A DNA stretch of 64,000 nucleotides. Source: Macrocybe gigantea. Taxonomy: Eukaryota > Basidiomycota > Agaricomycetes > Agaricales > Callistosporiaceae. The number at the start of each line of letters is the position of its first letter. Within the stretch, counting starts at the first letter, position 1. The translations under genes were made by a program, and so were the position numbers. The stretch covers positions 24,801-88,800 of the forward strand of contig SJRY01000205.1 in the NCBI GenBank assembly GCA_011319805.1. The letters are read 5' to 3'. The notes below the pieces were generated by a model. The model was not told the DNA's origin. It did no database searches and saw only the letters and a list, made by a program, of their open reading frames with translations. Below, piece after piece: positions 19,964-30,085 of the stretch.

Positions 19964-22534
19964 TGCATATCACAAATTTGAAGAGTGGACAAAGGAGTAT
20001 GGCCCAATGTTCTCGCTCTGTCAGGGGTTCCAAACCATCATCATCATCGGCCATCTCCAGGCCGCTATCAACATCATGGAGCGTGAGGGTGCATACACCG
20101 TCGACAGACCAAAGAGCATCGCTGCGGGCAAGATGCTCTCGGGTGGCATGCACGTCCTCCTCACCCCCTGGTGACCGATTCAAGCACATGCGCAGGTGAG
20201 CTGCCCATGTTTTGTTGCCTGTTTTGCATAACATGACATTTCTGGATGTGGTGACAAGGGCACTGCATGCACATCTGCAGCCTAAAATCATCATGACTTA
20301 CACCCCTACCATGAACCTTTTCACGAGACAGCACATTTATGACATTCTCGATTGGCCAGAGGGATACCAGGAGCATGCCAAACGGTAGGAAGGACGTCAC
20401 TCTGCTGTCATCTCAGCTCACGTGAGCATTTTTTTTTTTCCTTCTGAAAGATACACTGCAAGAGTCGTCCTGGCCCTTGCATATGGAAAGATTTCCAAAG
20501 ATTATGATGACCCAGAGATCAAAGCCATCAATCACTGCCTCACTTGTCTCGGAAACAACCTCCGTCCTGGGCTGTGGAAAGTCGATGCCTGGCCCATCCT
20601 CCGGTGTGCATCCATCACACCCGAGCCTCACCACTAACAACTCATCATGCATCCGTTCTTCATGTTCTTTTTTTTTTATATCAGCCACACCCCTGGATAC
20701 CTCATAGAGCTGCAAGATGGACACTGTGAAGAGCTCGACCTGTTCAAGATGCAGCTCATGGAGCTCAAGGGCAAGCCCGAGTGCGGTGATGCAATGCCAG
20801 ACTGTTTCAGCAAGTACCTGCTAGACAGACAGTGCGAGCTCAGCCTGTCCGACAACGAGATGGCATACCTTGCCAGGTCCATGTTCGGCACCAGATCTGA
20901 CACCACCGCATTGGCAATCAGCCTCACCATCCTCGCCGCAGCATGCCCCCCTGAGGTGCAGGCAAAGGTGCAGCGAGAGCTCAATGCCATTGTTGGAAGG
21001 ACTTGTGTGCCGACATTGTCGGACCAGGAAAACTTGCCGCAGCTTCAGGCATTTGTCCTCGAGAGCTTCAGGTGGTGTCCTATCAGTGCCAGTGGGTTCG
21101 CGCACAAGGCGAGCAAGGATATTGTTTGGGTGTGCATGATCTTTTTTTTTTTCGTGATTCGGTTCAGTTCGAACGTTCTTTTCTTTTGGTAGAAAAATTA
21201 TGTTATTCCTAAAGGGACGGCTGTCATTGGAAATATGTGGGCTGTGGGTCGTGACCCACAGTTCTTCCCGGACTCGGAATGCTTCGATCTGCAGAGGTGG
21301 CTCACCAAGGAGGGAAAGATCAAGGAAGACCTAAAGGCTTAGGGCCTGTTCGGGTACCTTGCCTTGGAGCAAGACCTAGGTTTGATGCACGGCTTGGTGG
21401 GACCTGGAGCAAACTCTCACGGTCTAGTGTACACTTGTCATGATCTGTCACAATGAGATTTTGAGCCATTGCACAAGCACTGCACCTTCATTCAATGTAT
21501 GGCATGATTAAGGATGCTCAAGATCAAGAAGAAAGTGGTTGCTTGCACAGCTATCTGTGCAGCATTGACTACAATATGCGGGAATCAACAGAAGCAACCC
21601 ACACTGAAACATACCTCCTCACTTTCGGATGCGAAATGGTTGAAGGAACTGCTGGCAGGGCATCCGGGGCATTTTCAGGAGCAGCTGGGAGTCTCACGCT
21701 ATGTATTTCGGAAGCTGTCTATATTACTGTAATGGTCCACACATTTTGTTGCTGTCTTCATTCCATTCTGAGGGCCGGGACTTTCTCGTAACAATGCATC
21801 CATGACAAGAACCTATACAGACTTCTTCCAGCCACTACCTGACTGGTTCCTGAGATCCTTTCACTCATGTAGGACATGGAGCATGATTGTGTTGTCTCCG
21901 GTGGTCCAGGTCATCCGACGCAAGTCAGATGTGGTTGAGTCGGCAGCATCCTTGTTTCTGCGAGCCATTATGTGATGATAGGAGGGGTATTAAAAAAAGA
22001 AGAGTGGTATGATATACGTAGATAACGAGTGTGGAAGCTGCAACTCAAGCAGCAGTCAGGGTATTGCAGGGGTATCGCGAGGTGGAGAAAATGGGCTATC
22101 ATGCACAAGCGTAGGCCAAAAAGTGCTGCTGAACACTCTGTTTGGTCTTGCTTATGGGACAAGACCGATGCTGGCCTTGAACAGAGCCTATGCCTCGGTT
22201 TTGGCAGGTCTTGATCAAGGCAAGGTACCTGAACAGGCCCTTACTCATTCAGTTTTGGTCACAGGTGCGCTAAAATCACTCTCCCTGCTATTCATTGGAC
22301 TGGCTAAACTGACTGACTGTCTCTTACCTCCAACACGCCACACGCAGAGTGTGCCCGGGGCAGCACATGGTGAGTGCATCCATGTTCCTCAACACGGCGC
22401 TCATTCAGTGGGCATTCACCATCAAGCCTGATCCGTGTGCACCACTGATCAATGACCTCACATTCACAGAGTCGGCCAATGTGCATCCCATGCTATTTTC
22501 TGTCGTGTTTGAGCTAAGGGTGGCCAAGACATAA
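19964..22534 (+). pseudogene. Cytochrome P450 monooxygenase gene, disrupted by a DNA transposon
   Basis: Haem-thiolate monooxygenase, normally at the ER. Exons: 19964-20195 (YHKFEEWTKEYGPMFSLCQG), 20258-20394 (ALHAHLQPK), 20451-20603 (LALAYGK), 20685-21129, 21193-21341 continuing 22244-22264, and 22348-22534. The I-helix motif MFGTRSDTTA, the ExxR motif LESFRW and the PERF-like FDLQRW region are visible. The haem signature FSFGHRVCPGQ is split by an 899-bp PIF/Harbinger insertion and an intron. Removing the insertion and one TTA restores the reading frame exactly. A 1-nt loss near 20172 (LLTPW followed by TGA) breaks the first exon. The N-terminal anchor is missing in this orientation. Introns are GT-AG with consistent phases, so this was a real gene. 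Confidence 0.85.
21342..22240 (+). mobile_element. Non-autonomous PIF/Harbinger element in the P450 gene
   Basis: 899 bp with imperfect terminal inverted repeats of about 35 bp, starting GGGCCTGTTCGGGTACC and ending GGTACCTGAACAGGCCC. Flanked by the 3-bp duplication TTA (21339-21341 and 22241-22243), typical for PIF/Harbinger. An internal remnant (about 21514-21732) reads HTSSLSDAKWLKELLAGHPG and QLGVSRYVFRKL, like the N-terminus of fungal DDE_Tnp_4 transposases. The catalytic part is deleted. Confidence 0.85.
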
Positions 22535-22559
22535 GAGGGCATGCATGAGCTTTTGGAGG

Positions 22560-23391
22560 ATTATGGTGCATGAGGGTTGGGATGTTATTTTTTGTTTACG
22601 TGAGAGGGAAGATGTATAGTGTAGTGTAGTGTAGACTCGGGTGGAAATTTGTACTACATAATGTATCAGCTTTGTCATCTTTTTTCATCACCTGAGGATG
22701 GCCCTTGTTGGCACCCTCAAGGCAGGAAGTGTGCAACTTGGTAAGTGGCTAGTAATGGCATGGTGTGTCTGAGCCATTGTCCTGAGGGAAAACAGCAGGA
22801 TCAGCAGCTGCTTCTGTCATGGGTGTTCAGAGAGTGAGGACATGATCGAAGACCGGCTGCCTGCTCTCGTTCACTGCAGGCTTTGTCAACGTGTGGCATG
22901 GCACATGTCCGTCCCAGACCCTGATCATCAATGTGAAGCATTCGTGGTTCCTAGAGCACCATTTAGGATGCCATTGAGGCATAGTGTGTTGTTGCATCTT
23001 TTGTTTTTTTTTTTTTGTCATAAAGGGCTATTCCTCGCCTCTCCGTTGCAGTACTTACTGGTAGCGATCGGCTTGCCATGCTTCAAATGTTGAAGAGAAG
23101 GGGTAACCAACCTGACGCTCAGTGAGAGTCTGAGGGTCTGAGGGTCTGACGTTCGCCATTGTCCCTTTGATGGGACACAGGAAAGAAATGCTGATGAGGG
23201 TTTACTTTAAGATGCATTGTAGCACAGGCATGCATTCCACCTGCCTCTCTTTGTTCAGCTGTGACCTTTGCAGTTTATGCCCATTTCTGGAATGTTGGAG
23301 TGCAAGTGGATACATATAAAAAGAGAGCAGCAACAACTGCCTTGGTCCTTAGAGTCGTTCTCTACTCACGAGCAAACACACATATTTCTAT
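22560..23391. other. Intergenic, no gene recognised
   Basis: Contains a short GTGTA tandem repeat near 22615-22633 and GAGGGTCT direct repeats near 23130. A TATA box (TATAAA, 23315-23320) lies 72 bp before the next start codon. Confidence 0.4.
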
Positions 23392-23751
23392 ATGAAATGG
23401 CTTCCATCAGTCGTGTCTCTCTTCTGTGCTATTTCTCGTTACTCACCATCGTGTTAACAGATCGATGCTGTTAAGCTGCCCAAGTGGCATATTGGCCAGT
23501 GGCGCGTGGCAGCAGACAAAGTCCTCACTGATGCTGTTGATGCTGTTAAGCCTTCCAAGAGGCACATTGGCCCATGGCATGTCACTGCTGATGAGCTCAT
23601 CGAGGCAGACAGTGTCAAGCCTCTGAAATGGCACATTGGGCCATGGAGGGTCACTGTGGACGAGATCATAGCTAACACTGACACCATCAAGCCTCCCAAG
23701 TGGTGCATTGGCCTATGGAGGGTTGCTGCCGATGAGCTCCTGTACGTCTGA
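23392..23751 (+). CDS. Small tandem-repeat protein with KWHIGPWRV-type repeats (unrecognised)
   Basis: From 23461 to the stop at 23749-23751 one frame encodes four imperfect repeats of 23-26 residues with core K-x-P-K-W-H-I-G-P-W-R-V followed by A-A-D-E-L/V: KLPKWHIGQWRVAADKV, KPSKRHIGPWHVTADEL, KPLKWHIGPWRVTVDEI, KPPKWCIGLWRVAADEL. Upstream are a TATA box (23315) and ATG 23392 in the same frame (MKWLPSV). A 48-nt GT-AG intron (23413-23460) with a CTCAC branch-like site would join them, giving about 103 residues. Unspliced, the 5' part in two frames reads like a signal peptide (MKWLPSVVSLFCAIS, or MASISRVSLLCYFSLLTIVL) and then stops. I recognise no family; a structural or secreted peptide precursor is possible but unproven. 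Confidence 0.45.
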
Positions 23752-23759
23752 ACTGAGTA

Positions 23760-24348
23760 TGGTCGAAGGCCGTGCCTCTAATATGTTTCAAGTGCTGATA
23801 CAAAAGCATCAAGTACATGTTGAGCAGATGAATGTCGCAAGTGAGGTTGCATCCGCTGTCATGGTGCCATCATAAATGAGGGCAATGAACAATGTTGCTA
23901 TAACTTCCGCATAAGTTATTGATTACAGAGTGCTCTGAACTGGAAGATGAAAGAAAATATTAATGTGAATATGTCTTGTGAGGCTTTGAGGATTGAAACT
24001 GGCCATCGGAAAATTCTTCACCAGAGTTATGTCATGCAAATCATGCAGCATGACAACAACAACAACAACAACAACCACCATCTCATTCACCAGTCAGCTC
24101 TAATCGCCATCTATTTTTCTCTTTTCATCCTAATTCTTATCTTATGCCCCTCTGTAATTCTCGCTGACATCTCATTTCACCATTTCTCCTATCCATGCCA
24201 GATTTCTATTGAAAAACAAGCTGGCCTTCAATCTGAGACACCATGACTCAGGCACAGGTAGCATCCCTCCTCCAGTCTCCCTACCAGCTGCCCACCCCGT
24301 TTGGATGCACGGTGGACCTGTTTGACCAAAACAAGCTCATGCAGCACA
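23760..24348. other. Spacer with (AAC)n microsatellite
   Basis: A run of AAC triplets occurs at about 24054-24077. No convincing gene; a short frame (24243-24345) is cut by the next LTR. Confidence 0.4.
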
Positions 24349-25286
24349 TGTTATGGATGTCGCTCGCAGGACCATTCATTTTCTTATCTTATCTCCCTTC
24401 CCTTATCTCCTCCTCCCCATCACACTGTGCAGTGCGTAGTCATTGAGTCATTTTCACTTTCCTAGTTATCCTGAGTCATCTCATCCTAGTCTTACTCATC
24501 TACAGTCTACAGCATTGCACAGTCCATGGTCCATGCTCAAATACTGTAATGTATATAAGGACTCCCAGATGTACCAGTAGTACTAGGCTTAATATTCCAT
24601 TTGCCATCGTCTTAAACCACTCTCGCACTTAGTCTGCCTGAGTCCTTTAAGATTTGTCTAGCCTAACAAGATATTAAGCCTTGTCAAGACTCGCTCAGAC
24701 TCACACACACCACGTCATGCTTTATCAAAGACCTGATCAACATTCGATGACAAGCGGTCGCCGACCCAGTGAGCACTAGCACGAGTGACGAGAACACTTG
24801 GCTCAGAGAAGTAGATCACACATTGCAGTCCATGCCATTTACAGAGACAGTCCAAACCAACCGCAGAGACACTAGCAATTCAAACAAACAAAAGAGGGAG
24901 CATATGCCTACACCAAGTAGCGACGAAGAAGAACAGGCATTTCTGAGAGAGTTTGCCTTCACCACCACAGATGAGCCCACTGAAATCTTCAGTGATGGAG
25001 TAGCACAGCTCATTATAGAACTCTTACTAGAAGGAGAATATGGGATAAGCCTAGAAGAGCTGTGGTCAGACCAGAATCTTCCTGCTGAAGAAGAGGATGA
25101 ACCGATCTGCAAGAAAACAAGAGAGGAACAAACACAAGCCCAAAACTTCAGACAACAGCAGATTGAAAACTACAATCGCCTAGTACAAGAAGAAAACATA
25201 CTAATACAGAGAGGACATGATGCACAGAGCATACGACAGAACCAACAAGAGCAACACCAAAGTCAGGGGGGACACATAGGAATAAA
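24349..25286 (+). mobile_element. Truncated chromovirus copy: 5' LTR, PBS region and ORF0
   Basis: LTR 24349-24668 (320 bp) followed by the same PBS (ATATTAAGCC) and an open ORF0 frame reading TWLREVDHTLQSMPF and TPSSDEEEQAFLREFAFTT up to QSQGGHIG. Homology stops near 25286 and AT-rich repeats begin. Where the 29330 copy has CGA in ORF0, and the 8950 copy TGA, this copy has CAA at two sites, so the frame stays open. Gag proper, pol and the 3' LTR are missing. Confidence 0.85.
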
Positions 25287-25486
25287 ACTGCTGACATCAG
25301 CAAAATGTCCTGTAAAATACATTACAATACATTGCAATACATTGTCACCATTGTCCACATTGTATCCAATTTTATTAGGCTAGTATACATTGCCTCACAA
25401 GGCAACAATTACTAGGCAATTTTGTATTAACATTGTATAGTAAACTTAAGATAGTAGATCTTGCAAGGATACTAGCAAAATTGTAA

Positions 25487-25665
25487 GACCATACAAGATT
25501 ATCCCTACCATACAATGTTATCCAATTTTAGCTTGACCATACAAGATTATCCCTACCATACAATGTTATCCATTTTTAGCTCAACCATACAATGTTATCC
25601 ATTTTTAGCTCTACTATACAATGTATCCAATTTTATTTCTACCATACAAGATTGTTACAACTCTA
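25487..25665. repeat. AT-rich tandem repeat
   Basis: Units built on ACCATACAAGATTATCCCT and ACCATACAATGTTATCCA repeat four to six times with spacers of about 28-55 bp. ATACATTGCAATACATT motifs lie on both sides (about 25318-25345 and 25660-25682) and could be ends of a small unidentified repeat element. Confidence 0.5.
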
Positions 25666-25899
25666 CATTGCAATACATTTTAATGGAAGAAAGCCTGGAT
25701 TATGGACTTTTTTTTTATGCTGGCATTAGGTTTCTTACAATCCCACATTGATCAGTACAAATGTATCATTGTCAATATTATATATATGCAATAAAAAAGG
25801 AAAGACAGCAAAGGAGCACATCAAGCATGGAGGAAGGAAGGGAGAGAATACATACAAAGCCACCATCAATTCTTCTTTCACAATGTCACTATGCCTCTC

Positions 25900-27040
25900 T
25901 TTGCATGTCCTCAGCATCAGCCTCGCACCATGGGCAATTCACCAGTGGTCATGTCGGGCATTGGGGATGCAGGGCACCCTTGCGTATCAGTCGCTCCGCC
26001 ACATCTGCATGCCCTTTTTGATATGCTGCATCTGCGAGTACTTGCAGCCAACCTTTTGGTGCCACGAACACTTGGTGCCAGAGGTGGCACATCGACAGGT
26101 TCTTGTTCCTGAGCGGAGAGGTCACTCATAGGACTTGGGGGCATGTCAGACATGTCGCCTTTCAGTGGCTCAGGTGCCTGCAGCATGTCATCATTGAATT
26201 GGAGTCACAGGTCATCATCCAATGGAGAATTGAGCCAGGGATCAGAGTTGGGATCAAGGTTGGGTGCATGGCGGGGAGTGACATTGCCTGTTGCTTCTGT
26301 GTAGATAGATTTCAGTCTAGTAAGGAATGATTATTGACACGAACCATTATTAGCTTCAGGGCTCTGCAGAGGCCCTTCTTGCTGAGGTTCGGGTCCTGTC
26401 CCCCTCACGGTATCTCCAGGAAGCAAGTCATCCTGCACATTGTTGCCCTGGGGTGGAGGGATGTCAGGGCCATGATGATGACCCCATTGAATACTCCGGG
26501 ATTGGGATGGGAGAGGGTCGGCACATCAGTTTTTGAGTTCTGGGCCTCATCTGTCACAGGGGGGAGAGAGTACTTGACGCATTCACTGTACAAGGTCGCG
26601 ATTGTCGCAAGTCGGCCGCATTCTTGTCTCCAGAGGGATCCTGGAATCATCAATTGGGTGGCAGATATTTTCTGTGGGACCTTGCCATCTGTGCCTTTCC
26701 CTGAGCGGTGTGCATTCAACAAAAGGGACTCAATGTACCGGGTCCATGCGATTTTGTTAGTGGCGGCTTATCTGAATCACCAGGCTCCTTGGCAAAGGAA
26801 GATGTCAGTCGTAGTTGTCATAGCATTGGGAGAGACGCCTGTGATAGTCTTCATCTTTGTCTTCATATTTATTGTATGGACCGTGGTTGCCATAGCCTCA
26901 ATTGCTATGGTCTTCATTGTCGGTGTCATCTTCATCTTCATCTTCATCTTCGTCTTTGTTGTGTGGCAGCAGTGGGCTGGAGGTACACCAGGACCGATGG
27001 GAGCTGCTCACCGTGCTTGATGACAGCAGTCTGTGTGATC
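25900..27040 (-). pseudogene. Unrecognised minus-strand gene or gene tail (low confidence)
   Basis: Minus-strand open stretches encode acidic and Ser/Pro-rich sequence. Near 26925-26970 there is an Asp/Glu run (NKDEDEDEDEDDTDNEDHSN). Then RYIESLLLNAHRSGKGTDG (about 26650-26740) and PPSPMSDLSAQEQEPVDVPP and VRGTKRLAAS (about 26030-26130). They could be exons of one protein with a nuclear, acidic tail or the end of the neighbouring DUF6698-like gene. Stops and frame changes are present. No domain recognised. Confidence 0.3.
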
Positions 27041-27079
27041 GTTTGTGTGCCGCAGCTTGATTTCCAGCTGTAGAGTATC

Positions 27080-28708
27080 ATTGTCTTGGACTTCGTGAGA
27101 TCTGGGTCTTGGACTCACCACCAATTGGGCCACACATCGAGTTTACAAGCTCTTCTTGTTTCTGGAAAGCTAAAAGAAGAGCCAAGGGGCACACCTGCAC
27201 CTGCTTGCCATTGAGCGCGAGTTGCTCCGCAGAGAATACCTGCCTATCGGGTCATGTCACTCTGTAATAACAAGTCTTATCCAACAATGTGATATCATAC
27301 CTGTTCCACCAGTCCAAGGTGTCTATACACCATTTCCATTGCCTGTTATTGAACAGGCTGAGCACCATTTCGTAAAATCGTGCATTCCCCCAAGTCGCTT
27401 CATCCAGTCGCCAATCCTCTTGCTCAGAGAGGAGATATCACATCTAAAAAAAGAACTAGTAGCACTGCGCTGACACGATCAGGAGACTTACGTGCATTGC
27501 TGCATATGTGATGCTTGCTGGTGTCACCTCCTTCATCCTGTGTTTCTTCGCTTGACTTGAATGGGTCCTGGTTTACCCGGGTGCTTCCTTTGACGCTGAA
27601 GATAGCGATGTGAACAAGTGTTTCCAGACCTGCAAGGGGCAGCAGTCCAATCAAAAATTGTGAGACCTGCAGATCACGTACGTGGACAAGAAGCAGACCT
27701 TTGCAAAGGCCATGCCCTATGTTGGCCATGTCGAAATTATTCCTGTTCTCTTCGTACATGAATGTGACAGGGTCCTGCAGATTCAGGAGGCTTCTGTCAT
27801 TGAGGAACCTGAGCATAGTGCTGGGTAATACCCTAATTAGTAGCATTTGAACTTTGAAAAATAAAAAAACTTGCCTCTCTGGATTGGCATCGAATTCTTC
27901 GAGGTGATCGACTGGGCAAAGCAAACGTGCTAGGACTGGATGATGGAATCCATGATGGCCCTCCTTTCCATCGCCCATGAGAATGGGGGGTCTATTTGCT
28001 GACCCAGAATATCCCTGGCGACGAGGTCAATAAACGTGTCTTTGAGGCCCGATGTATCTTCGCTGCGAGCCTGGCTTGCCAAGTTCTTCATCTGATGGAG
28101 CATGCAGTTAGTGCTAGTTTGGGTATATGTGCATATGATTACCTTGTCTGTCAAGTCCACCAGTCGATGCAGCTGTTCCATCAGTTTGCCCATGTAATCT
28201 TTGAAACTGCTGATTGATGCCCACATGATCCTGTATATGCACAACAATTCTTTGCGCTTTGCATCTGGAGCTGGTGATCTGAAAGAGATGAGCATAGAGT
28301 AACTGTACCATCTCATGATCGTGCATGTACGAGGTCTCATCATCCATGTTGGTCAGGAAGCCCATGTTCCATAGCTCTGAAAAATCAATGAATGCACTCT
28401 CACTGTGCAAAATCCATTTTGTGATGTTATGGAAAGGCGTGTATTCCATGTTTCTGTGTATAGAATATGTCAGCTTGCGAAAGCCACTGCTTGGCTGGAT
28501 CTGAACCTCACTGGGTCCTTTTCTTGGAACCATTCTTAAGCTTGGCAAGTAGACCTGTTTCTGCCTGACTTTGTTGCCCTTCCTGGTCGCGGTTGTGCTC
28601 AGAGTCTCTTTCCATCATCAGCTGATCTCCTGCAATGGGTTGCATGACTTTGGGCTCGACTCTTTGGTTCACCTGAGTGCCACGGGGTTCCTGGAAGTGG
28701 CTGGGCAT
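27080..28708 (-). pseudogene. DUF6698-like protein gene (decayed)
   Basis: A family of unknown function that is multi-copy in mushroom genomes. Reading downwards on the minus strand: an N-terminal charged region (28708-28510); FHNITKWILHSESAFIDFSE (about 28430-28370); SSFKDYMGKLMEQLHRLVDL and ARSEDTSGLKDTFIDLVARD (about 28210-28020); GHHGFHHPVLARLLCPVD (about 27950); GHGLCKGLLLVHV (about 27690); VTPASITYAAMH (about 27500); and finally SEQEDWRLDEATW and CIDTLDWWNR followed, after an intron, by QVFSAEQLALNGK (about 27240-27190). The order HP.xARLLCP - GLxRG - VTPxxIAYAA - LDWWNRQVF is what I recall for DUF6698. Frames shift between blocks, so the copy is probably dead. Confidence 0.55.
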
Positions 28709-29329
28709 CGTGAGGGTTCAAAGAAAATTGTGGGGAATTGGAAAAGCGTCTGGCACCCAAGTCGCATTCTGCAAAGCATGTCAGCTGATAAGAAGCCTGC
28801 TGTCATCTGACTGTTGATGGGACTCCCTAAGCACGCCGCCTCTCTTAGCATGGAATATATTAGTCGACGTCTATTCTATGGTCATGTATATCCAAGATTG
28901 ATTGTACAATTATAATCATTTAGCGGGGGTCCTTCGAGCTTCAGTATGCAAATCTGTAACCAGACGATCGTTTTGGTCTTTTTGCTCTTTTGTTTCCCAA
29001 TCCTGGCACATGTCGTCAGTTGTCAACTCGATGAATTCCCCTGAAAGACTTTCTACCCTGTTCTCATGTCGATTCATGACAGCGCATCAGATGATCGCCT
29101 TGCTGTCCTCATAGCGATGATGGATATGGCATACATACTTGCTGCAGTGCTCGCCTCTTATCACTACCAGCAGACCATTGTCGCGAGTCAGGTGAGGGTG
29201 CTTGACAGTCACCCATTCTGGCTCAAGGTGCTCCAAGGTCTGATAGAACTGGTGTTGCAACACTGGTCTCTGTTGACCGGACATGATTGACACTGTCAAG
29301 ATCTTGCAGCTGTATCCACTGCCATTTAC

Positions 29330-29649
29330 TGTTAGGCTAGACGAATCTCAGAAGGACTCGGGCAGACTAAGTGCGAGAGTGGTCTTGAGATGATGGCAAA
29401 AGGAATATTAAGCCTAGCGCTACTGGTACATCTGGGAGTCCTTATATACATTACAGTACTCGAGCACGGACCATGGGCTGCGCAATGCTGTGGACTGCGG
29501 ATGAGTAAGACTGGAAGGAGATGACTCAGGATGACTAGGGAAGTGGGATGACTCGATGGCTGCGCGCTGCGCAGCATGATGGGGGAGATAAGGGATGTGG
29601 GAAAGATAAGATAAGAAAATGAATAGTCCTTTGGGCGGCGTCTGTAACA
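29330..29649 (-). repeat. 3' LTR of copy A
   Basis: 320 bp. Complement of TGTTACAGACGCC...CCTAACA. It is preceded, in element sense, by the polypurine AAAGAGAGGGTGA (complement of 29650-29662). Confidence 0.9.
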
Positions 29650-29686
29650 TCACCCTCTCTTTAGATTCGCGTCCTCGCGAAAAACC

Positions 29687-30085
29687 TTAGTCCAGCTGTC
29701 CCCACCCAGTATTGGTCTCCCAGGTGGTCGCGGCACGCGGGGCCCATGTATGAATGAGCTCTTCATTATAGGCGCGAATGTGGTGGAGTGTGGTGGCGAG
29801 GAGTTTAAGTCACCGGTTTTCTGTGCGAAGCATTTCCATTGCTTCGCGAAGCGCGATACGTTCAGCTGCAGTGGGGCCGGTCCCATCAGGGGTTCTCCCG
29901 GTCCAGAGGTGCGTGCGGACGGTCATAACGTAGCGCATATATGCGCCGAGTGTGATGGCGAGGGGGTCCATGTAGTCGCTAGCATTGAGAATCCTTGCCA
30001 GATTCTCGAGGTCGCTTGGGCGGTTGGGGGTAGGTGCGTGGCTGCCCTCGCTGCTGTCGATGCTGATGGGGGCGTTGGTGGTCAT
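29687..30085 (-). pseudogene. ORF3 of copy A
   Basis: 399 nt from ATG (30085) to TAA (29687-29689). The sequence begins MTTNAPISIDSSEGSHAPTP and continues LARILNASDYMDPLAITLGA and TAAERIALREAMEMLRTENR. One TGA follows TENR; copy P has CGA there. Predicted N-terminal disorder followed by helix. No known domain. Confidence 0.6.

Noticed and set aside
26925..26960. Trinucleotide-like TTCATC run as a microsatellite of interest
   Set aside because: Best read as an Asp/Glu codon run on the minus strand; too short to be notable.
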